A stretch of 64,000 nucleotides of DNA from Pseudomonas putida (lineage in GTDB: Bacteria; Pseudomonadota; Gammaproteobacteria; Pseudomonadales; Pseudomonadaceae): positions 4,464,001-4,528,000 of the forward strand of contig NZ_CP039371.1 in the NCBI RefSeq assembly GCF_005080685.1, given 5' to 3'. The notes below the pieces were generated by a model. That model searched no databases and was not told the DNA's origin. It worked only from the letters and a program-made list of their open reading frames with translations. The stretch's first letter is position 1; every line of letters begins with the position of its first letter. This document shows positions 57,999-64,000 of the stretch, one piece after another. A program made the translations under genes and the position numbers.

Positions 57999-59693
57999 TC
58001 AGAAACCCAGGCTCAGGTGTTCGGCGACCGGCCCCAGGGCCAGGGTCGGCAGGAAGGTCAGGCCACCCACCAGCACGATGGTCACCAGCAGCAGCGTGGT
58101 GAACAACGGGCCGTGGGTGGGGAAACTGTTCTGGCCCTGGGGCACGCTCTTCTTCGCCGCCAGGCTGCCGGCCAGGGCGAGGATCGGCAGGATGTAGCCG
58201 AAGCGCCCGATCAGCATGGCCAGGCCGATCATCAGATTGTGAAAGACGCTGTTGGCGCCGAAGCCTGCGAAGGCCGAGCCGTTGTTGGCGGTACCCGAGG
58301 TGTAGGCATACAGCAGTTGGCTGAAGCCATGGGCACCGGGGTTGCTCACCGCCCCCGCAGGGCCTGGCAGGCTGGCCGCGACGGCGCCGAGCAGCAGCAC
58401 GCCGACCGGCATCACCAGCAAGGTCGCCACCAGCAGCTGCACCTCCCGCGCCTGCAGTTTCTTGCCCAGGTACTCGGGCGTGCGGCCGATCATCAGCCCC
58501 GCCAGGAACACCGCGATCAGCACGAACAGCAGCATGCCGTACAGCCCTGCGCCAACGCCGCCGAAGATCACCTCGCCAACCATCATGTTGACCATCGCGA
58601 CCATGCCGGTGAGTGGATTGAGGCTATCGTGCATGGCATTGACCGAGCCGTTCGAAGCGGCTGTGGTAGTCACCGTCCAGAGCACCGAACCGGTGGTACC
58701 GAAGCGGCTTTCCTTGCCTTCCAGCGGTGCGCTCTGTTCGATCTGGGCGCTGGCAAGCGCCGGGTTGGGCTGGTACTCCGACCACAATGCAGCCGCCCCA
58801 CCGAGCAGGAACAGGCCGAACATGCAGGCGAGGATCGCCCGGCTCTGGCGCAGGTCCTTGACGTAGTGGCCGAAGGTGAACACCAGCGCCACCGGAATCA
58901 GGATGATCGCCGCCACCTCGAACAGGTTGCTCCACGCCGTGGGGTTTTCGAATGGGTGCGCCGAGTTGACGCCGAAGAAGCCGCCGCCGTTGGTGCCCAG
59001 TTGCTTGATGGCGATCTGGCTGGCGGCCGGCCCCAGCGGGATGGTCTGTTCGGCGCCTTGCAGGGTCACGGCATGGGCATAGTCGGCGAAGGTCTGCGGC
59101 ACGCCCTGCCACACCAGGAGCAGCGCCAGCAGTAGGCACAGCGGCAGCAGGCCATAGAGCGTGGCGCGGGTCATGTCGACCCAGAAGTTACCCAGGGTAG
59201 CCACGGAGCGGCGGGCGATGCCCCGGCACAGCGCGACCAGCACGGCGAGGCCGGTGGCAGCGCTGACGAAGTTCTGCACGGTCAGGCCGAGCATCTGGCT
59301 CAGGTAGCTGACCGAGGCCTCGCCGCTGTACGCCTGCCAGTTGGTGTTGGTGACGAAACTGACTGCGGTGTTGAAGGCCAGCGACCCTTCCAGACCAGGC
59401 AGGTGTTGCGGATTGAGCGGTAGCTGGCCTTGCAGCAGGAGCACGGCGAACAGCAGCCCGAAACCGGCCAGGTTGAAGGCCAGCAGGGCCAGGGTGTACT
59501 GCTTCCAGCCCTGCTCCTGATCGGCGCGCACCCCGGCCAGTCGATAGCAGCCCCGCTCAACCGGGCCGAGCAGCGGGGTCAGCCAGGTGCGTTGGCCTTC
59601 CATGACCCGGTAGTAGAAACGCCCGAGCCATGGGGCCGGTAGCAGCACGATGGCGAAGAACGCCAGCAGCAGTGCGTAATCGTAACTGTGCAT
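57999..59693 (-). CDS. kdpA: K+-transporting ATPase subunit KdpA
   Basis: The 564-residue channel-like subunit belongs to the superfamily of K+ transporters (SKT) with four selectivity-filter repeats. Filter-like stretches are visible in [57 protein letters not shown] and [16 protein letters not shown]. About ten membrane helices are expected. It is the first recognisable gene of the kdp operon: the short kdpF usually placed just upstream is not seen. Confidence 0.96.
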   Translation of the reverse strand: MHSYDYALLLAFFAIVLLPAPWLGRFYYRVMEGQRTWLTPLLGPVERGCYRLAGVRADQEQGWKQYTLALLAFNLAGFGLLFAVLLLQGQLPLNPQHLPGLEGSLAFNTAVSFVTNTNWQAYSGEASVSYLSQMLGLTVQNFVSAATGLAVLVALCRGIARRSVATLGNFWVDMTRATLYGLLPLCLLLALLLVWQGVPQTFADYAHAVTLQGAEQTIPLGPAASQIAIKQLGTNGGGFFGVNSAHPFENPTAWSNLFEVAAIILIPVALVFTFGHYVKDLRQSRAILACMFGLFLLGGAAALWSEYQPNPALASAQIEQSAPLEGKESRFGTTGSVLWTVTTTAASNGSVNAMHDSLNPLTGMVAMVNMMVGEVIFGGVGAGLYGMLLFVLIAVFLAGLMIGRTPEYLGKKLQAREVQLLVATLLVMPVGVLLLGAVAASLPGPAGAVSNPGAHGFSQLLYAYTSGTANNGSAFAGFGANSVFHNLMIGLAMLIGRFGYILPILALAGSLAAKKSVPQGQNSFPTHGPLFTTLLLVTIVLVGGLTFLPTLALGPVAEHLSLGF

Positions 59694-59751
59694 GAATGAA
59701 ATTCCCTTGGGTACGGCGTGAGCCGATGTAGGGAAATTGTCCGGGAGGGGG

Positions 59752-59804
59752 GCGTAAAGAGACGAGATGGCGTGGCCAGGGTAGGAATAAAGAACGCGTA
59801 AAGA
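59752..59804 (-). promoter_or_regulatory. Direct repeats upstream of kdpA, possible KdpE sites
   Basis: GCGTAAAGA occurs at 59752-59760 and again at 59796-59804, 44 bp apart (about four helical turns), in the leader of the kdp operon. On the kdp strand these read TCTTTACGC. Spacing and position suit a dimeric activator such as KdpE, but I cannot match them to a known consensus with certainty. Confidence 0.4.
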
Positions 59805-59820
59805 TCGGCTTCCGGGCTGT

Positions 59821-59927
59821 CTTTTCGGGCCTCTTCGCGGGTAAACCCGCTCCTACAGGTACCCCACCGCTCTTGAAATCGGTTGGGTACCTGTAGGAGC
59901 GGGTTTACCCGCGAAGAGGCCTGAAAG
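59821..59927. repeat. REP inverted pair (BIME-like)
   Basis: Two nearly identical arms at 59821-59867 and 59881-59927 face each other across 13 bp. The shared core, TACCTGTAGGAGCGGGTTTA followed by CCCGCGAAGAGGCC, is an exact inverted copy. This is the classic P. putida REP sequence in a paired arrangement between the divergent kdp and fecI-like operons. Confidence 0.9.
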
Positions 59928-59961
59928 CACAACACAGAGCCTAGACCCACGAAAAACATCA

Positions 59962-59985
59962 ATCAAAACAATTCTCATTTGTGGT
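59962..59985. promoter_or_regulatory. Weak Fur-box candidate upstream of the ECF sigma gene
   Basis: ATCAAAACAATTCTCATTTG in this stretch matches about 10-11 of 19 positions of the Fur consensus and contains the ATTCTCATT block common at Pseudomonas Fur sites. It lies about 45 bp before the sigma factor start, where iron repression is expected for a FecI/FecR/receptor set. Confidence 0.35.
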
Positions 59986-60025
59986 ATTTTCCCGCGCTCG
60001 TCCGTATGCCCTCTAAGGTGTCCCC

Positions 60026-60523
60026 ATGTCCGGCTCAGATCTCAAGGCCCTCTACCTCGCCCACCGCGAGGAGATCCAGGATTATCTGGACCGCCGCCTG
60101 CGCTGCAAGGACACGGCTGCCGACCTGACCCAGGACACCTTCATCCGCCTCTCCGAGCAACTGGGCCGCAGCCGCATCGAGAACGTGCGGGCCTACCTGT
60201 TCTCCAGCGCCCGCAACCTGTTCATCGACCACACCCGCCGCCAGCAACACCGCAAGAGCGAGTCGCTGGACTCGGAGGAAGCCAATGCCGTGGCGCAACC
60301 GAGCGCGACACTGGAACAGGCCGCCATCGCCAATCAACAACTGGCCGCGTTGAACAAAGTCATCCAGAATATGCCCGCGCCCTGCCGCGAGGTGTTCCTC
60401 ATGGTGCGGGTCGAAGGCATGACCTACGCCGATATCGGCGCACGCCTCGGTATCTCGCCGAAAACGGCCTACAGCCGCATGGTCAAAGCGCTGGAGTTGC
60501 TCAAACAAGGCATGTCGCGTTGA
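60026..60523 (+). CDS. FecI-type ECF sigma factor
   Basis: The 165-residue ECF sigma factor has region 2 (LYLAHREEIQDYLDRRLRCK, then DLTQDTFIRLSEQ) and region 4 (NMPAPCREVFLMVRVEGMTY, ADIGARLGISPKTAYSRM). Factors of this group direct transcription of a linked TonB-dependent receptor after siderophore binding. An AAGGTG ribosome-binding site precedes the ATG. The order sigma, FecR, receptor downstream is the usual one for iron-responsive cell-surface signalling. Confidence 0.93.
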   Translation: MSGSDLKALYLAHREEIQDYLDRRLRCKDTAADLTQDTFIRLSEQLGRSRIENVRAYLFSSARNLFIDHTRRQQHRKSESLDSEEANAVAQPSATLEQAAIANQQLAALNKVIQNMPAPCREVFLMVRVEGMTYADIGARLGISPKTAYSRMVKALELLKQGMSR

Positions 60524-60575
60524 AAGCCGGCCTGCCACACCGCCCTGCCCGTTCCATCGTCCAAGCGTTGAGCCC

Positions 60576-61547
60576 ATGAATTCCGAACCACCGTATTCCG
60601 CCACTGCCGCCTGCGCCGCCGATGACATCGATCATCAGGCCAGCGCCTGGTTCGCCTTGTTCCATGGCGGCGCGCCGACGCCCGAGCAACGCCAGGCCTG
60701 GGCCGCCTGGCTGGCGGCCGACGCTCGCCACGCCGAAGCCTATGCCGAGCTGGAACAGCTCTGGGGTGCTTCTGCCCTGTTGCTGCAACCGGCCCCCGTC
60801 GTAGCGGCGCCGCCACCGCGCCTGTCGCGGCGCCGCTTCGTCGGCATGGGCATCGCCGCCAGCGCGGCGGCGGTCAGCGTGGCCAGTGGTACGTTCTGGC
60901 TCAAGGGCATGGACTCGCCGTTCGCCGACCTGCGCACTGCAGTGGGCGAGCGGCGTATCGAGCGCCTGCCGGACGGCTCGACCGTGGAACTGGCAGGCCA
61001 CACCGCGCTGAACCTGGACTTTTCATCCAACCGCCGCCGTGTCGAACTGCTGCATGGCCAGGCGTTCTTCACGGTTCGTCCGAGCAGTGCCGGTGAATTC
61101 AGCGTGCGCACCCAGGCCGGGCAACTGCGTACCGCCGAGGCGGAGTTCTGCCTGTCGTGCGAAAACGACTCGGCCTTGGTGGCCGTCAACCGTCATCGTG
61201 TCCAGGTGATCAGTGCCAGCCAGCAAACCGACCTCGAAGAAGGCCTGTCGCTGCGCTTCGATGCCGCCTCCACGGGCGAAATCCAACGTGCCGAACTGCA
61301 GCAGATGCTGGCCTGGCGCAGCGGCCGTCTGGTGTTCTTCAACGAGCCGTTGCAGGGTGTGGTCGATGAACTGCAACGCTGGCGCGAAGGCCGCATCTTC
61401 ATCATGGACAAGCAGCTCGGCGCACGCCGCGTGAGCCTGATCCTCAACCTCGAGCACCCAGAGCAGATGCTCGACGTGCTGTCGCGTGCGCTGGCCGTGC
61501 GCACCTCGCGTTACACCGATCTGGTCACCCTGCTTTACCCTGCGTAA
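60576..61547 (+). CDS. FecR-family anti-sigma factor/sigma regulator
   Basis: The 323-residue protein has a cytoplasmic N-terminal DUF4880 domain (DIDHQASAWFALFHGG...LEQLWG, about residues 14-70). A transmembrane helix follows near 90-108 (VGMGIAASAAAVSVASGTFW). The periplasmic part is the FecR domain (TAVGERRIERLPDGSTVELA) and a C-terminal STN-like segment that contacts the receptor. It holds the ECF sigma factor inactive, or activates it, depending on the receptor signal. It lies 52 bp after the sigma gene. Confidence 0.93.
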   Translation: MNSEPPYSATAACAADDIDHQASAWFALFHGGAPTPEQRQAWAAWLAADARHAEAYAELEQLWGASALLLQPAPVVAAPPPRLSRRRFVGMGIAASAAAVSVASGTFWLKGMDSPFADLRTAVGERRIERLPDGSTVELAGHTALNLDFSSNRRRVELLHGQAFFTVRPSSAGEFSVRTQAGQLRTAEAEFCLSCENDSALVAVNRHRVQVISASQQTDLEEGLSLRFDAASTGEIQRAELQQMLAWRSGRLVFFNEPLQGVVDELQRWREGRIFIMDKQLGARRVSLILNLEHPEQMLDVLSRALAVRTSRYTDLVTLLYPA

Positions 61548-61644
61548 GAAAAATCTCAATTCGCCATCAGAAATTCAAATACCCCATGCGTCTTAACGGC
61601 ACTGAGAGTTATTCGCATATCTGCATTGCAGGGGGCACGCCTGA

Positions 61645-64000
61645 ATGGCCACTCGATTCAACCCGCATCACCCGGTTCACCCACGCTGGCAGCGCAGCGC
61701 GCTGAGCGCGGCACTTGCCTGCACCTTGCTGGTCGGCGCCATCCAGGCCCACGCAGCGCCCGGCACCGCGGCTGCCAGTGCCCAGCACAAGCTGCAACTG
61801 AATATCCCTGCCCAACCGCTGCGCCAGGCGCTGCTGGTGTTCAGCCAGCAATCCGGACAGAACGTGCTGCTCGACGGTAACGTCGATGCCAGCTTGCGCA
61901 GCACCTCGGTAGTCGGCAGCTATTCTGCCGAAGAAGGCCTGGGCAGGCTGCTGCAGGGCAGCGGCTACAACTTCGCCCGCACCGATGCCGCCACCCTGTA
62001 CCTGGTACCGAGCGACAGCGCACAGGCCGATGGCACGGTAAACCTCGCGCCCACCCAGATCCAGTTCCAACTGGCGCAGGCCAACGGCCAAAGCGTCGGC
62101 TATCAGGCCAAGCCGGCCGCCAGCACGACCCGCCTGGGCCTCAGTGACCGGGAAACGCCCCAGGCGATTTCCAGCGTGACCCGCGAGCAGATCGACGACT
62201 TCAAGCTCAACAGCGTCAAGGATGCCCTGCGCAACGCCCCCACCGTCACCGTCGAGCAATTCGAGACCGACCGCACCGCCTTCACCTCACGCGGCTTCGT
62301 CATCGACAATTTCGAATACGACGGCATGGGCATGCCGTTTTCCTCCGGCGTGCTGCTGGGCGACCAGGACCTGGCCGAGTTCGAGCAGATCGACGTGCTG
62401 CACGGTGCCAACGGCCTGATGAGCGGCGCCGGCAACCCATCGGCGACGGTCAACTTCGTGCGCAAGCGGCCCACCGAGACTTTCCAGGCGCGCATCGACA
62501 CCAGCGTCGGCTCGTGGGACAACCGTCGCGTGGCCGTCGATGTCGGTGGCCCGTTGACCGACAACGGCAAGGTCCGCGGGCGCTTCATCTACGCCCACGA
62601 CAAGGGCAACTCGTACCTCGACCAGTACAGCCACGAAATCAATGTCATGGCTGGCCTGCTGGCGTTCGACCTGTCCGATGCCGACACCCTGACCGTAGGA
62701 TTTTCCGAGCAACGCAGCGACTCCAACGGCAGCACCTGGGGCGCGTTGCCCATGGCCGACTACGCCGGCAACCCGATTCACTACAGCAGCCGCAGTTCGA
62801 GCATCGGCCAACCCTGGACCTACTGGAACATCCACACCCAACGGGCCTTCGCCGAACTGGCGCATGATTTTGGTGGCGGCTGGCAAGGCAAGCTGAGCGT
62901 GACCGGGACCAACCAGCATCAGGACACCCAGATGCTCTATGCGATCCCGGCCACGGCGACGTCCGTCTATGCCTACATGAACCGCACCACCAGTACCGAG
63001 CACCAGTACACCGGTGAAGCGCAGTTGTCCGGCCCATTCTCGTTGTTCGGCCGCGAGCATGAACTGACCGTGGGCGCCAACTATGGCCGCAGCCGCCACG
63101 ACGAGCGCGGCCACTACTATGACGCCTCCGGCTACCAGATCGTCAGTTTGGAAGATGCGCTGGCCGGCAATGTGGTCAAACCGCCGTTCGACTACACCGA
63201 CGAGCTCAACACCCAGCACTTCACCGACCGCCAGAAGAGCCTGTACGCCGGCGCCCGCTTCAGCCTCACCGACGACCTGCACTGGATCGCCGGGGCGCGC
63301 ATGCTCAGCGCCGATGGCGAAGGCATGGGCTATGGCTCGGCACAGGACACCCGCGTGCACGGCAAGGTCACGCCCTACACCGGGCTGGTCTACGACCTGA
63401 CCGCGCAGTGGAGCCTGTACGCCAGCTGGACCGAAATCTTCAAGCCGCAGTACCTGCGCAGCACCGCCGGCGGCGTGATCGAGCCGCTGGAAGGCAAGAG
63501 CACCGAGGTCGGCGTGAAGGGCAGCCTGCTCGAGGATCGCCTCACCGTCAGCGCGGCGCTGTTCAAGACCGAGCAGCAGAACGTGGCGGTCACCACGGGC
63601 GAAATCATCGGTGGCCAGTACGCCTATCGCGGCGAGGACAACAAAAGCCACGGCGTGGAGCTGGAAGCCTCCGGCGAAGCCATGCCCGGCCTGGACCTGG
63701 CCGCTGGCTACACCTATGTGCACATCGAGGATGGAGATGGCGATAAGACCCGCCGCTACGTGCCCAGCCACAGCGTGCGCGGCAGCGTGACTTATCGCCT
63801 GCCCAGTATGCCGCAGGCTCGGGTGGGTACCCGGGTGCAATGGCAGAGTGCGACCGAGGCCGATGGCAACCACCGGGTCCGCCAGGAAGCCTATGCGCTG
63901 GTCGATCTGATGGGCAGCTATGATTTCGACGCCAACTGGAGCGCGTCGCTGAACCTGAACAACGTGTTCGATCGCAAGTATCTGCTGTCGCTGTATCAGT
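61645..64000 (+). CDS. TonB-dependent siderophore receptor with signalling domain (partial, cut by window end)
   Basis: The frame from the ATG at 61645 stays open to the window end (785 codons), so about 20-30 residues are missing at the C-terminus. A signal peptide spans about residues 1-42 (LACTLLVGAIQAHA). The STN secretin/TonB short domain follows (about 55-105, LNIPAQPLRQALLVFSQQSG). The plug is at about 150-260 (DALRNAPTVTVEQFETDRTA, IDVLHGANGLMSGAGNPSAT), and the rest is the 22-strand barrel, ending in NNVFDRKYLLSLYQ. With the sigma and FecR genes it forms a trans-envelope signalling route that induces its own synthesis. It is of the FpvA/FoxA class; the siderophore is not determined. 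Confidence 0.93.
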   Translation, partial: MATRFNPHHPVHPRWQRSALSAALACTLLVGAIQAHAAPGTAAASAQHKLQLNIPAQPLRQALLVFSQQSGQNVLLDGNVDASLRSTSVVGSYSAEEGLGRLLQGSGYNFARTDAATLYLVPSDSAQADGTVNLAPTQIQFQLAQANGQSVGYQAKPAASTTRLGLSDRETPQAISSVTREQIDDFKLNSVKDALRNAPTVTVEQFETDRTAFTSRGFVIDNFEYDGMGMPFSSGVLLGDQDLAEFEQIDVLHGANGLMSGAGNPSATVNFVRKRPTETFQARIDTSVGSWDNRRVAVDVGGPLTDNGKVRGRFIYAHDKGNSYLDQYSHEINVMAGLLAFDLSDADTLTVGFSEQRSDSNGSTWGALPMADYAGNPIHYSSRSSSIGQPWTYWNIHTQRAFAELAHDFGGGWQGKLSVTGTNQHQDTQMLYAIPATATSVYAYMNRTTSTEHQYTGEAQLSGPFSLFGREHELTVGANYGRSRHDERGHYYDASGYQIVSLEDALAGNVVKPPFDYTDELNTQHFTDRQKSLYAGARFSLTDDLHWIAGARMLSADGEGMGYGSAQDTRVHGKVTPYTGLVYDLTAQWSLYASWTEIFKPQYLRSTAGGVIEPLEGKSTEVGVKGSLLEDRLTVSAALFKTEQQNVAVTTGEIIGGQYAYRGEDNKSHGVELEASGEAMPGLDLAAGYTYVHIEDGDGDKTRRYVPSHSVRGSVTYRLPSMPQARVGTRVQWQSATEADGNHRVRQEAYALVDLMGSYDFDANWSASLNLNNVFDRKYLLSLYQ

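Noticed and set aside
61569..61590. ECF sigma promoter before the TonB receptor
   Set aside because: GAAAT and CGTC elements are present but their spacing is too short for the known FecI or PvdS-type boxes.

Overview
The window is a GC-rich, gene-dense stretch of a Pseudomonas chromosome, most likely from the P. putida group. The call rests on gene content and order: a fused MrpAB antiporter operon, the fad-type short-chain acyl-CoA cluster, phnWX, a lysine decarboxylase-dnaQ-rnhA-gloB-mltD-yej block, a kdp operon, a FecI/FecR/receptor set, and REP elements with the typical P. putida core (GCGGGTTTACCCGC). No rRNA, tRNA, CRISPR array or insertion sequence was seen.

Layout. (1) 1-1645: end of an unknown gene, then a divergent XRE-cupin regulator and EamA exporter sharing a repeated operator-like motif. 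(2) 1795-7852: a six-gene Mrp-type Na+(K+)/H+ antiporter operon (AB fused, C, D, E, F, G), coupled by 4-bp overlaps. (3) 7857-9489: two small proteins of unknown function and a DksA-like protein with an incomplete zinc finger. (4) 9793-15350: a five-gene acyl-CoA synthetase/beta-oxidation operon. (5) 15441-20097: a NEL-type E3 ubiquitin ligase gene broken by two small tandem duplications. (6) 20172-24136: AraC and LysR regulators divergent from phnW-phnX (2-aminoethylphosphonate breakdown). (7) 24203-31872: FMN reductase, small protein, lysine decarboxylase, dnaQ, rnhA, methyltransferase, gloB, mltD. (8) 31993-39362: peptide/microcin C-type ABC importer with two tandem binding proteins. (9) 39363-51982: an accessory-looking block with a LysR/cyclase deletion scar, a bifunctional mannitol-1-phosphate phosphatase/dehydrogenase, a REP tandem array, a membrane gluconate 2-dehydrogenase, and a type VI secretion effector plus probable partner preceded by a vgrG remnant. 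(10) 51983-59693: kdpABC-kdpDE without a visible kdpF. (11) 59694-64000: a REP inverted pair, then an ECF sigma factor, anti-sigma factor and TonB-dependent receptor cut by the window end.

Several systems deal with ions and osmotic stress: Mrp (Na+/pH), Kdp (K+ scavenging) and MtlD (mannitol as compatible solute). Two loci carry clear marks of recent change: the NEL ligase (143-bp and 29-bp tandem duplications whose joint removal restores one frame) and the vgrG remnant ahead of the orphan effector. No wholly new system is claimed. The strongest leads are these two loci, the composition shift inside the effector, and several unassigned dyads or direct repeats in promoter regions.
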